Shown here: positions 9,414 to 18,366 of the stretch, piece after piece
Position numbering within the stretch: the first letter of the stretch is position 1
How the letters are laid out: the number at the start of each line of letters is the position of its first letter
DNA from: Shewanella seohaensis
GTDB taxonomy: Bacteria; Pseudomonadota; Gammaproteobacteria; Enterobacterales; Shewanellaceae
Reading direction: 5' to 3'
Assembly: GCF_025449215.1 (NCBI RefSeq)
Contig: NZ_CP104900.1
Span: forward strand, 2,294,001 to 2,358,000
DNA: 64,000 nt
Program-made: the position numbers and the translations under genes
The notes under the pieces: model-generated
What the model was told of the DNA's origin: nothing
Seen by the model: the letters and a program-made list of their open reading frames with translations, nothing else
Database searches by the model: none

Positions 9414-9923
9414 TTAGTTTGAGTAGGGTGATTGGTTAGCGTCGATACAGGTTAGCAGTAAACGCAGATCGAATTCGAATTGATGGTAATCGGGCTCCAT
9501 ATAAGTACATAACTTATAGAAAGCTTTATTATGATCTTTCTCTTTTAAATGGGCGAGTTCGTGTACCACCACCATTCTAAGCAAGGGTTCGGGGACGCGC
9601 TTTAAACGTGAAGAGATACGGATTTCGTTCTTTGCCTTGATTTTATTCCCTTGCACTCTAGAGACGTAAGAATGTAAGCCAAGTGCATGATGACTCATAC
9701 TAATTTTGTCATCGAAGATCACTTTTGACAGGGGAGAGGATTGGCGTAAAAACTGATTTTTTATCCCTTGGGTATAGTCATAGAGAGCTTTGTCGCTGCG
9801 GATCTCATGGATCGTGGGATGACGACGCAGCAGAACATCCGCAAGCTTTCCACCTTCGAGTAGTTGCTGAACTTGGCGTTGGATATCTGGACTATAACCG
9901 CTTAAATATTTTAAGGTTTGCAT
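9414..9923 (-). CDS. YgjP-like metallopeptidase domain protein (DUF45)
   Basis: A 169-residue protein with the zinc-protease motif HELAH in VVVHELAHLKEKDHNKAFYKL, then a distal MEPDYHQFE segment, typical of the YgjP/WLM-type family. The third metal ligand is probably the His of KDHNKAF. Upstream basic residues (RISSRLKRVPEPLLRMV) also fit. Cellular targets of the family are poorly known. The ATG start has an AGAAG ribosome-binding site. The gene precedes the Lys/Cys-rich gene and follows DUF3010 on the same strand. Confidence 0.8.
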   Translation of the reverse strand: MQTLKYLSGYSPDIQRQVQQLLEGGKLADVLLRRHPTIHEIRSDKALYDYTQGIKNQFLRQSSPLSKVIFDDKISMSHHALGLHSYVSRVQGNKIKAKNEIRISSRLKRVPEPLLRMVVVHELAHLKEKDHNKAFYKLCTYMEPDYHQFEFDLRLLLTCIDANQSPYSN

Positions 9924-9980
9924 TGCTTCTAGCTGTGGAGAAACGAGCTTAGCGCTACAGTTGCGCTAAGCTCACAGGCC

Positions 9981-10418
9981 TTAAGCTTTACCGAAAATAC
10001 GGCGATTTTGCTGAGCGTAGGCCGCTTCAAAGGCGGGTTGTTGGACGCGTTTAAGATCTAAGCTGTCAAAATCAACTTGCGGAGGATTACGCTTGTTTTG
10101 TTCCTTGATAGCAACAGGTGACAACAAGGTCACCGGCAGCTCGCCAAGTTGAATTGCGGCTTCGAGTTTAAAGCTGGTGGCAGAGCCAGCCAGTTTGCCC
10201 TTTTGCTCGCGCTCGATAACGACGATTTCATCGACCTTATAATCTTCCATTAACTTATGGAAAGCGAAGTGAAATTCACGGATAGTTTCCGCTGAGGCGG
10301 ATTGAGCGACGCTAAAAGACACTTTACGGCAGCTTGGTACGTTGAAGGTCTCACCTTCGTAGCTCAGCAGACTGATAATGGCTTCGCCGCCTTTTAATTC
10401 AACACCACAAATTCGCAT
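9981..10418 (-). CDS. DUF3010 family protein
   Basis: A 145-residue cytoplasmic protein matching the DUF3010 family as I recall it (N-terminus MRICGVELKGGEAIISLL; later IVVIEREQKGKLAGSATSFKLE). Function is unknown. The mix of acidic residues on strands (GVELKGG, VIERE) is reminiscent of RNase H-like folds, but this is only a guess. A good AAGGTG ribosome-binding site precedes the ATG. It lies between the DEAD-box helicase and the YgjP-like gene on the same strand. Confidence 0.8.
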   Translation of the reverse strand: MRICGVELKGGEAIISLLSYEGETFNVPSCRKVSFSVAQSASAETIREFHFAFHKLMEDYKVDEIVVIEREQKGKLAGSATSFKLEAAIQLGELPVTLLSPVAIKEQNKRNPPQVDFDSLDLKRVQQPAFEAAYAQQNRRIFGKA

Positions 10419-10516
10419 GTTACACCTTTAAATATCAACATTTCTTACATATGGCAGGAGCATATTCCCACCCGTAATGTCGAGAGTCTGCATTATGGAC
10501 TCTCGCGAGTAAATCA

Positions 10517-11866
10517 TTAACGCTCGTCGTCATGATCCTGCAGCAATGGCGCCGCAGGTTTTTTCCGCATGGGCGCATCACCCACATCAACCCCAGTGAT
10601 AAAGCGTTTGTCACGGGAGGCGGCGGTTTTAACCGTTTTTGACTTGGTTTTCGCTTTGGCTTTTGTACCAGCCTTAGTGACCGCTTTAGTTGCGGCAGTT
10701 TTTGGCTTGTCTTTTAAGCCACTAAATTTAGCTTCGAGGCCCTGAATCACACTGGTCTCAAAGGTCTTTCTGAGGAAGAGTTGTACTTTCTTAAAGTTAT
10801 CCCAATCCTTAGGGCCAACGAGGGAGATTGCATCACCTTTGGCGCCCGCGCGGCCGGTACGACCGATACGGTGAACATATTCTTCGGCAAATTTTGGCAT
10901 GTCGAAGTTAATGACGAGGGAGACATTGAGTAAGTCTAAGCCACGGGATGCTACATCTGTGGTCACCAGAATCTGCTGCTGACCACGGGCAAATTGATCC
11001 ATGATTTGATTACGGGCCGCCTGCTTCAGCTCGCCACTTAGGGCGGCTGTGGCAAAACCTTGCGCCGAGAGTTTGCTCGCTAAGCGCTCGGTGTCGGCGC
11101 GGGTGGCGGTAAAAATAATCACTTGCTTGTGGGTTTCGTCACTGAGCAAACGCGTGAGCAGGGCTTCTTTGTGATCTAAGTGATCACACAGATAAATCCG
11201 TTGGGTAATGTCTTGATGCTCAGTGTGGGCAGCGCCAATCGCCACATGCGACGGATTTTTAAGTAATGCCGCGGCAATCTCATTGATTTCACTGTGATCT
11301 AAGGTGGCCGAAAACATTAAGGTTTGACGACGCTTATGATCGGCAGCAGCGTTGATGGCTTTTAATTGCGGCGCAAAGCCTAGATCCAGCATACGGTCTG
11401 CTTCATCGAGGACAAGCAGTTCTAATCCATTGAGGAAGAGGTTTTTTTGCTCTAAATGATCGGCGATGCGTCCCGGCGTTGCCACGATAAAATGCGGCTC
11501 TTTTGCCAGTGCTTTTGCTTGATCGTTAAAGTTCTCACCACCCAAAACGCTAATGGCTTTGTATTGAGTGTTGGCAACCAGCAAACGTAGCTGGCTATAC
11601 ACTTGGTGGGCCAATTCGCGGGTTGGTAATAAAATCAGTACTCTAGGATCGCGCTTGGTCAAGGCGCGGGTGGAGATAACCCTTTGCATTGCTGGCAACA
11701 AAAATGCCAAGGTCTTACCCGACCCAGTCTTTGATGATGCCATTAAATCTTTACCTGCCAATGCGATAGGCAGTGCTTGTTCCTGGATGGCGGTTGGGGT
11801 TGCAATCCCCATATGCTTTAAGCTTTGTAACAGACGCTGGTCCAGAGAAAAATCAGTAAACTGCAA
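10517..11866 (-). CDS. DEAD-box ATP-dependent RNA helicase
   Basis: A 449-residue DEAD-box helicase of the RhlE/SrmB type. The order is Q motif (FTDFSLDQRLL..GIATPTAIQEQALP), motif I SSKTGSGKT, Ia PTRELAHQV, II DEAD, III SAT, and VI HRIGRTGRAGAKG. A Lys/Thr/Ala-rich tail (about residues 385-425) probably binds rRNA. Such proteins act in ribosome assembly or mRNA decay. The start is TTG at 11866 with GGGGATA upstream. Which E. coli paralogue is the true orthologue cannot be settled by eye. Confidence 0.9.
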   Translation of the reverse strand: MQFTDFSLDQRLLQSLKHMGIATPTAIQEQALPIALAGKDLMASSKTGSGKTLAFLLPAMQRVISTRALTKRDPRVLILLPTRELAHQVYSQLRLLVANTQYKAISVLGGENFNDQAKALAKEPHFIVATPGRIADHLEQKNLFLNGLELLVLDEADRMLDLGFAPQLKAINAAADHKRRQTLMFSATLDHSEINEIAAALLKNPSHVAIGAAHTEHQDITQRIYLCDHLDHKEALLTRLLSDETHKQVIIFTATRADTERLASKLSAQGFATAALSGELKQAARNQIMDQFARGQQQILVTTDVASRGLDLLNVSLVINFDMPKFAEEYVHRIGRTGRAGAKGDAISLVGPKDWDNFKKVQLFLRKTFETSVIQGLEAKFSGLKDKPKTAATKAVTKAGTKAKAKTKSKTVKTAASRDKRFITGVDVGDAPMRKKPAAPLLQDHDDER

Positions 11867-12188
11867 AGGTATATCCCCTAAATCTGAGTGAGGGCAGATT
11901 ATAGCCTTAAATCACTATGCTCAGCTATCTTGATTGGTCATTATCTTACTGAATCCGCTAAATAGCCGCTGTTATGGCTGGCGATTTAACAAAGACGTGA
12001 GTAGTAATCCCCCAACATGCGTATAACGGGCTAGGCAGCTCCTTGGAGGAGTCGCATTCGATGGACCTTGGATTCATTTCCACTGCTGCCTTTTAACGCG
12101 CTAAGTGGAATAAATCCATAAATGATTGACAGTACTTAGGGCGGAATTTAGCTTATTCAAATCATTGAGTTGTTAAGGGAAACATATT
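11867..12188. other. Divergent spacer between helicase and RssA-like gene
   Basis: A 322-bp spacer that must hold both promoters. A small hairpin CTCCTTGGAGGAG lies near 12050, and an imperfect pair TTTCCACT / AGTGGAAT near 12076-12112. No ORF or named RNA is recognised. Confidence 0.45.
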
Positions 12189-13136
12189 ATGGGCAAGGGG
12201 ACAAAACCCACCATTGGAATCGCGCTTGGAAGCGGAGCCGCCAAAGGTTGGGCTCACATCGGTGTACTCAATGGCCTGGCCGCCATGGGAGTCAAACCCG
12301 ATAAAGTGGCTGGATGTTCAATCGGCGCGCTTGTCGGGGCGGCCTATGCCCATAATCATTTGACTGAGCTTGAGGAATGGGTGCGAAGTTTCTCAAGTTG
12401 GGATGTCCTCGGGCTGATGGATATTCGTTGGCGCAAGGGCGGTTTGATTGGCGGTGAGAAAGTCTTCGATGTGCTGCAATCACGTATTGGGGATATCAAC
12501 ATTGAAGATTTAGATCGCCCCTTTGCAGCCATTGCGACGGACTTGTATTCGGGGCAAGAAATCTGGTTTCGTCATGGTGATTTACGCCAGGCCGTGCGCG
12601 CATCTTGCTCTATGCCAGGGATATTAGCCCCCGTGCGTCAAGGGGAGCGTTGGTTAGTCGATGGCGCCGTGGTGAACCCTGTGCCCGTGTCGGTGAGCCG
12701 TGCTATGGGCGTCGATATTGTGATTGCCGTGGATTTGCACGGGTTTCATTCAGGGCGGCTGCAGGTATTGCCCGTCAATATGACCAGCCATAAGGCGCCG
12801 AAGGAAGAAACCGAAATGCCCGCGCGCCAAGAAACCGGCTTTATGGATTTATTTGCTAGGGGGCGGGAGTATGTCAGCAGCTTAACCGACAAGTTTTCCC
12901 TCGGGACTAAATCCAATCCCGGTATGATTGCGGTGATGTCACAGTCGATGGGGATTTTAGAGCAGCGCCATAAGCGGGCACGGTTGATGGGAGATCCTCC
13001 CGATGTCCTCGTAGTGCCAGAAGTGGCCAATATCGGCACTATGGAATTTCACCGTGCCGATGAAGCGATTGCGGCGGGGGAGGCGGCTGTCGCGAAAGTG
13101 GCGCACTTGATTGAAGCCGCGATTTGGAAAGGCTAA
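12189..13136 (+). CDS. rssA: Patatin-like phospholipase, RssA-like
   Basis: A 315-residue patatin-fold serine esterase. It shows the oxyanion loop GSGAAKGWAHIG near residue 14, the nucleophile elbow GCSIGA (Ser in GxSxG) and the catalytic-dyad DGA in VDGAVVNPVPV. This matches bacterial RssA/NTE-type phospholipases, which act on membrane lipids. No signal peptide is visible, so it is probably cytoplasmic or membrane-associated. The ATG is preceded by AAGGGAAAC. It is separated from the next gene by 109 bases. The precise substrate is unknown; the rssA symbol is by similarity. Confidence 0.8.
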   Translation: MGKGTKPTIGIALGSGAAKGWAHIGVLNGLAAMGVKPDKVAGCSIGALVGAAYAHNHLTELEEWVRSFSSWDVLGLMDIRWRKGGLIGGEKVFDVLQSRIGDINIEDLDRPFAAIATDLYSGQEIWFRHGDLRQAVRASCSMPGILAPVRQGERWLVDGAVVNPVPVSVSRAMGVDIVIAVDLHGFHSGRLQVLPVNMTSHKAPKEETEMPARQETGFMDLFARGREYVSSLTDKFSLGTKSNPGMIAVMSQSMGILEQRHKRARLMGDPPDVLVVPEVANIGTMEFHRADEAIAAGEAAVAKVAHLIEAAIWKG

Positions 13137-13245
13137 GTTGTGAGGATACTTAGTCTTCGTATAATAATTTAGGCAAGTGACTGTTTGATTGGCTTATTTT
13201 TTGCTTTAACCCCATCACACAGTGTTAGATGCCGAATTATTGACG

Positions 13246-13940
13246 ATGAATCCTCTTTTAAATGCCTTAAATCTGAACCGTAGCAGTGTTGCTGATGCCT
13301 ATGGCCTGAACAGCAAGAAGACGGACACGAGTAAGACTGACACAAGTAAGACTGAGTCCAGTACGGATGCTAAGTCATCCACCAAGGATACGCCTAAGAC
13401 TGAAGCGAAACCGAGTGATGAGATTGCCTTGTCACCCCGTGCACTTAGGGCGCAAAAAATTCAAGCCATGTCGAAGGATTTTTTGCCGATGGCCAGTTTA
13501 GTGTGTCTGATATTCCGGCCCTAGTGTCTCGGCTGCAAAAGGACGGCATTTTGTCCGATGCACAGGTTGAGCGACTGTCACAAAACGGCATTAATTTGCC
13601 GAGTCAAAAGCCGAGCAAGCAATCCCTGCAGGACTTTATCGACGATGAGCTAAAGTCCTTAGCGGAAAAGTCACCAAACAGTCCTATGATCAACACCTTA
13701 GTTGATGCTAAAAACGTATTGTCGAATATGGATGATGCGCAATCCCCAGTGCTGGCACAAAAAGCCACCAAGGTATTTGGCCAGTTAACCGATTATCTAA
13801 ATAGCAATCCAACACTGAGCGACAGCCAAAAACAGTTATGGCAGGGGCTTAAGTCGACTATGCAAGTGGCTTCCTCCATGGGGATGCAGCAATCGGCATC
13901 GGGGCAACTGAGTAGTTATCTTGCCTTAGCCAAGCGCTAA
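13246..13940 (+). pseudogene. Uncharacterised Shewanella-type protein, frameshifted
   Basis: Two frames, from ATG 13246 and up to 13940, join into about 231 residues if one T is added to the T6 run at 13479-13484, giving the continuous sequence SKDFFADGQFSVSDIPALVS. The N-terminus has Thr/Lys/Ser-rich near-repeats (KTDTSKTDTSKTES, residues about 25-50) and the C-terminal half is helical. I do not recognise a family. A GTG at 13222 could start it earlier. A hairpin at 14002 follows. The single-base homopolymer break suggests a sequencing error. Confidence 0.65.
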
Positions 13941-14001
13941 CCCTGTTTGGGTGTAAACCTTAGCTAAGGGCAAACGCCGAGCTACGGACTGCTTTTATTC
14001 C

Positions 14002-14032
14002 AAGGACTTTGGCTTTCGGGCCAAGGTCCTTT
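14002..14032 (+). terminator. Hairpin, probable terminator of the 13246 gene
   Basis: A 12-bp stem (AAGGACTTTGGC / GCCAAGGTCCTT, one G-T pair) with a TTTCGG loop. Only a short T stretch follows, so termination efficiency is uncertain. Confidence 0.55.
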
Positions 14033-14156
14033 GTCGTGATTAGCGGGCATTTTTAGCGTCCGCTATCCTGCTTTATGGCCAAGGTCAAGGCTTAAAACTG
14101 AGATCATTGGGTTTGGCTACAGTTCTACTTTGTTCTTTTTATCCATCCGATAAATC

Positions 14157-14170
14157 ATGATCTGGATCAT
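14157..14170. promoter_or_regulatory. EtrA/FNR-like palindrome upstream of nrdD
   Basis: ATGATCTGGATCAT is a perfect palindrome close to the FNR consensus TTGAT-N4-ATCAA (one mismatch in each half). It lies about 108 bp before the nrdD start. Oxygen-dependent control of an anaerobic ribonucleotide reductase by the FNR homologue (EtrA in Shewanella) is expected. A CRP-type half-site reading is also possible. Confidence 0.6.
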
Positions 14171-14198
14171 GGAATTTTAGGTGTTAATGCCGCTTAAT

Positions 14199-14245
14199 TG
14201 CCTAGATATTGTGTTTATTGATTATCTAAACACTATATGTAGTGT
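14199..14245. promoter_or_regulatory. Two tandem NrdR boxes upstream of nrdD
   Basis: The second box, ACACTATATGTAGTGT (14230-14245), is nearly palindromic and matches the NrdR consensus ACACWAWATATWGTGT. The first box (14199-14214) matches mainly in its right half (TAGATATTGTGT). Their starts are 31 bp apart, about three helical turns, as is typical for NrdR. NrdR represses ribonucleotide reductase operons when dATP is high. Confidence 0.8.
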
Positions 14246-14277
14246 TAATTTTAATCGGAATGGAGAGGAACTGAACA

Positions 14278-16394
14278 ATGCCAGTCGTGATCAAGCGGGA
14301 TGGTTGCCGCACACCTTTTGATGAAACAAGGATAAGAGATGCAGTGATAGCGGCTGCAAACTCGGTTGGGATAGAGGATGCAGACTATGCCGCGACGGTT
14401 GCCGCTTGTGTGAGGGAGCGAGTGGCCAATCTGGCAGAAGTCGAGATCCACCATTTACAGGATGCGGTTGAAAACCTACTGATGGAAGGACCTTACAAGT
14501 CTCTGGCGCGGGTGTATATCGAGTATCGCCATGACAGAGACATTTGCCGCGATGCGACCAGTAAACTCAATCTCGAAATCCGTGGTTTAGTCGAGCAGAG
14601 CAATGCGGCGCTGTTAAATGAAAACGCCAATAAAGACTCTAAAGTAATCCCAACCCAGCGGGATTTACTCGCGGGTATCGTCGCGAAACATTACGCCAAG
14701 AGCCATATTCTGCCTAAGGATGTAGTGGCCGCCCATGAACTTGGCGAAATCCATTATCACGATCTCGATTATTCGCCGTTTTTCCCGATGTTTAACTGCA
14801 TGTTGATTGATTTGGCGGGTATGTTGACCCACGGTTTTAAGATGGGCAACGCCGAAATTGAGACCCCAAAATCCATCTCCACCGCTACAGCGGTCACGGC
14901 GCAGATCATTGCCCAAGTGGCCAGTCATATTTATGGCGGCACCACGATTAATCGTATTGATGAAGTGCTCGCGCCTTTTGTGGCGAAGAGCTACGACAAA
15001 CACTATCAAGTGGCGCTCAACTGGCAGATTAAAGATGCCAAGGCCTATGCGACGGCGCTCACCGAAAAAGAATGTCATGACGCTTTCCAATCCCTTGAAT
15101 ATGAAGTGAATACCTTACATACCGCCAATGGGCAAACCCCTTTGTGACCTTTGGTTTTGGTCTGGGTACTTCGTGGGAATCGCGTTTAATTCAGCAATCT
15201 ATGTTGAAAGTCCGTATGACGGGCCTAGGTAAAAATCGTAAGACTGCCGTGTTCCCTAAACTGGTGTTTGCGATTCGTGATGGCATTAATCACAAGGCCG
15301 GTGATTGCAACTACGATGTCAAACAAATGGCCCTAAAATGCGCCAGCATGCGCATGTATCCGGATATTTTGAACTACGAGCAAGTGGAAAAGGTCACGGG
15401 GTCATTTAAAACCCCAATGGGCTGTCGCAGCTTTTTAGGCTCCTATAAAGAAAATGGCGAGCTGGTTCATGAAGGGCGCAATAATCTTGGGGTGGTGAGC
15501 TTAAACTTGCCCCGAGTTGCCCTCGAGGCCAATGGTGATGAGGCTGAATTTTATCGCATTTTAGATGAGCGTTTACTGCTTGCCCGCCGCGCATTAGACA
15601 CCCGCATCGAACGTTTAAACGGCGTTAAAGCCAGAGTTGCACCGATTTTGTATATGGAAGGCGCCTGTGGTGTGCGCCTGCGCGCCGATGATGATATCGC
15701 CCAAATTTTTAAAAATGGTCGGGCATCGATTTCATTAGGCTATATCGGTTTGCATGAAACCATCAATGCGCTCTATGGCACTGAAACCCATGTCTTTGAT
15801 GATGCCAAACTTCGTGAAAAAGCGGTGGCGATTGTCGCGCATCTTAAAGCGGCTACCGATGCATGGAAGGCCGAAACCGGTTATGGGTTTAGCCTTTATA
15901 GCACCCCGAGTGAGAGCCTCTGCAGCCGTTTCTGTAAACTCGATGCGCGCCAATTTGGCGTGGTTGCAGGGGTAACCGATAAGGGCTATTACACCAATAG
16001 CTTCCACTTGGATGTTGAAAAGCGGGTGAATCCCTACGATAAAATTGATTTTGAGCAGCCATATCCTGCGATCGCCAATGGCGGATTTATCTGCTACGGC
16101 GAATATCCGAATATGCAGCACAACATCGAAGCACTCGAAAATGTGTGGGATTACAGTTATAGCCGCGTGCCTTACTACGGTACTAACACACCGATTGATG
16201 AATGCTACGACTGCGGTTTTACTGGCGAGTTTAGTTGTACTAGCAAAGGCTTTACTTGCCCTAAATGCGGTAACCATGAGCCAAGCCGAGTGTCAGTCAC
16301 CCGCCGAGTGTGTGGTTACTTAGGTAGTCCAGATGCCAGACCATTCAACCATGGCAAGCAAGAAGAAGTGAAACGCAGGATCAAACACTTGTAA
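14278..16394 (+). pseudogene. nrdD: Anaerobic ribonucleoside-triphosphate reductase NrdD, frameshifted
   Basis: The class III ribonucleotide reductase makes dNTPs without oxygen using a glycyl radical. Frame 1 covers the N-terminal ATP cone (VIKRDGCRTPFDETRI) to 15147; frame 2 continues to 16394. One extra C in the C4 run at 15137-15140 fuses them (NGQTPFVTFGFGLGTS) into about 705 residues, close to the 712 of E. coli. The C-terminus has the zinc site CYDCGF..CPKCGN and the glycyl-radical motif RRVCGYLGSP, with the radical Gly at about 680. The enzyme needs NrdG, encoded just downstream. The break fits a sequencing undercall. Confidence 0.9.
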
Positions 16395-16423
16395 CATTTT
16401 TGCCTTGTTTGTTTTGTTACACT

Positions 16424-16456
16424 GGCACAGTCGCACTGGTGGCGACTGTGCTTTAA
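16424..16456 (+). terminator. Hairpin between nrdD and nrdG
   Basis: A perfect 10-bp stem, GCACAGTCGC / GCGACTGTGC, with a 6-7 base loop followed by TTTAATGTTTA. It is terminator-like and probably lowers nrdG relative to nrdD or stabilises the nrdD 3' end. Confidence 0.6.
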
Positions 16457-16499
16457 TGTTTAGCCCCTAATCATATTGGGCTTTAGCGCGGACGCAGTA

Positions 16500-16961
16500 A
16501 TGAACTATCACCAATATTATCCCGTTGACGTGGTGAACGGTCCCGGCACCCGGGTAACGCTATTTGTGTCAGGCTGTGAGCACCAATGCCGAGGTTGCTA
16601 TAATCAAAGTACTTGGGATGTGCGCTCAGGCCATTTATTTGATAAGACGATGGAAGATATGCTTATCGCCGATCTACAGGATGAGCGCATTGTGCGCCGC
16701 GGCTTGTCACTCTCTGGCGGCGATCCGCTCTTGCCCGCCAACCTTGAGGGGATCCTCGCGTTAGTGAAGCGGGTGAAAACCGAATGTCCGGGTAAAGATA
16801 TTTGGCTGTGGACGGGTTATACCTGGGATGCGCTAACGGATATGCAGCGGGCGGTACTGGAATATGTGGACGTGCTGGTGGATGGTAAATTCGAGCAGAG
16901 CCTTGCCGATCCGAGTTTGCCATATCGCGGCAGCAGCAATCAGGTGATCCGTTTCTTATAA
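16500..16961 (+). CDS. nrdG: Anaerobic ribonucleotide reductase activating protein NrdG
   Basis: A radical-SAM activase that installs the glycyl radical on NrdD. From the ATG at 16500 the protein is 153 residues and begins MNYHQYYPVDVVNGPGTR, almost as in E. coli, which decides this start over an upstream in-frame one. The [4Fe-4S] ligands are C26, C30 and C33 (CEHQCRGC). SGGDPL and WLWTGYTW motifs follow, with VDGKFEQ near the C-terminus. It is 105 bases downstream of nrdD, separated by a hairpin, and probably belongs to the same transcript. Confidence 0.95.
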   Translation: MNYHQYYPVDVVNGPGTRVTLFVSGCEHQCRGCYNQSTWDVRSGHLFDKTMEDMLIADLQDERIVRRGLSLSGGDPLLPANLEGILALVKRVKTECPGKDIWLWTGYTWDALTDMQRAVLEYVDVLVDGKFEQSLADPSLPYRGSSNQVIRFL

Positions 16962-17083
16962 AAGCGGTAACGAGGATCGCTAACTTGCTGTTATAATCCC
17001 ACACCTTGACACAGTGACCCAGACATTCAGGCCCTAAATGGTGCACATATCGACTGGGATTCACTTAAGTAATTTAAGGTAAC

Positions 17084-17443
17084 ATGATGAATTTAAAGCA
17101 AGAACTGCAGCAGCTTAACGATAAGTTAGATAAGTTTCGTCGTAAACTGGCGGCAGCAGAGCAACGTGGCGATGCCGTTATTGTGGCGCAATTTAAACGC
17201 GATATTGCGGCGGTCACTAAGCAAATCAATAGTGTAAAAACGCAGCAGTCGCGTCTTTTACAAAAGCAAGGCACAGATATTCAACACTTGCCATTCCACC
17301 GCGCCCTCACCAAAGCTGAGCAAGCCGACATGGGTCAACTGAAAAAGTCAGTCAAAGGCCTAGTGGTTGTGCATCCTATGACTGCATTAGGACGCGAAAT
17401 GGGCTTAACCGAAGTAACAGGTTTTGCGCCAGCAAAGTTTTAA
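17084..17443 (+). CDS. yibL: YibL family ribosome-associated protein
   Basis: A 119-residue basic protein. The N-terminal 65 residues form a predicted coiled coil (LQQLNDKLDKFRRKLAAAEQRGD), and the conserved C-terminal half contains PFHRALTKAEQADMGQLKKS and VVHPMTALGREMGLTEVTGF, strongly matching E. coli YibL, which co-purifies with ribosomes. AAGGTAAC precedes a double ATG (17084 or 17087). Confidence 0.88.
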   Translation: MMNLKQELQQLNDKLDKFRRKLAAAEQRGDAVIVAQFKRDIAAVTKQINSVKTQQSRLLQKQGTDIQHLPFHRALTKAEQADMGQLKKSVKGLVVVHPMTALGREMGLTEVTGFAPAKF

Positions 17444-17706
17444 GTTTTATTGGCAAGTTATTCATTGAGTTGCAAAATAAGGTACATGCCTATTTTGCAG
17501 CGCCTTGAATGGTTGTTCGACAGATTGAGTTATACCCGTGATAGCGCCGCAGGCTTAGATTTATAGTTGATTAAATTACTAAAGTATTTCGTGATCACGG
17601 AAAACGCTTTAGAATAGGCGCTCAGTAGGCGAAGAGCCCAATCATCGTTTTGTTTATGGATGTTCCTTCCGTCTCATGGAATGAGAGTAGTCGTTAAGGT
17701 TAAGTC

Positions 17707-18318
17707 ATGTCGATAAAATATGTCGCGACGTCAAAATTACCCACTCCCTGGGGCGTTTTTGCCATGCACGGTTTTGAAGATACCGAAACTGGTAAAGAGC
17801 ATGTTGCCCTCACGTTTGGCACCCTAAGTAGCGATGCCCCTGTTTTAGGCCGTATTCACTCTGAATGTCTTACGGGCGATGCCTTGTTCAGCTTACGCTG
17901 TGATTGTGGCTTCCAGCTGCAAACGGCGATGCAAAACATTGCCGAAACTGGCAGTGGATTTATCTTATATTTGCGCCAAGAAGGCCGTGGTATTGGTCTG
18001 CTGAATAAGATCCGTGCCTATGAATTGCAGGATAAAGGCGCCAATACGGTTGAGGCGAACGAGCAATTAGGTTTCCCAGCGGACATGCGTAAGTACGATA
18101 TGATCCAACCTATGCTTGAACAAATTGGCGTGAAGCATGTACGCTTAATGACCAATAACCCTCGCAAAGTCAAAGCGATGAAAGAAATCGGCATCGAAGT
18201 GGTTGAGCGTGTTCCCCTGCAAGTCGGTAAAAACCGCTACAATGAAGCTTACTTAAAGACCAAATCCACCGAACTTGGCCATATGATGTCTGAGTATCAT
18301 TTTACGGATGAAGAGTAA
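17707..18318 (+). CDS. ribA: GTP cyclohydrolase II
   Basis: A 203-residue enzyme that opens the imidazole ring of GTP in the first step of riboflavin synthesis. Zinc ligands are C54, C65 and C67 ([18 protein letters not shown]), followed by the catalytic RQEGRGIGL segment and the NNPRKV motif near the C-terminus. It is a stand-alone RibA with no RibB domain. The ATG has AAGG upstream. No FMN-riboswitch-like structure is seen in the 263-bp spacer before it. Confidence 0.95.
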   Translation: MSIKYVATSKLPTPWGVFAMHGFEDTETGKEHVALTFGTLSSDAPVLGRIHSECLTGDALFSLRCDCGFQLQTAMQNIAETGSGFILYLRQEGRGIGLLNKIRAYELQDKGANTVEANEQLGFPADMRKYDMIQPMLEQIGVKHVRLMTNNPRKVKAMKEIGIEVVERVPLQVGKNRYNEAYLKTKSTELGHMMSEYHFTDEE

Positions 18319-18366
18319 TCTTTAACCCAAGCGATAACCGATTAGGCTTAGCAAATCAGGATCTGT

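Noticed and set aside
12050..12112. Small RNA or tRNA-like element before rssA
   Set aside because: Only a short hairpin and an imperfect inverted pair; no acceptor stem, anticodon arm or terminator.
17444..17706. FMN riboswitch ahead of ribA
   Set aside because: I could not find the conserved core elements or a matching stem set in the spacer.
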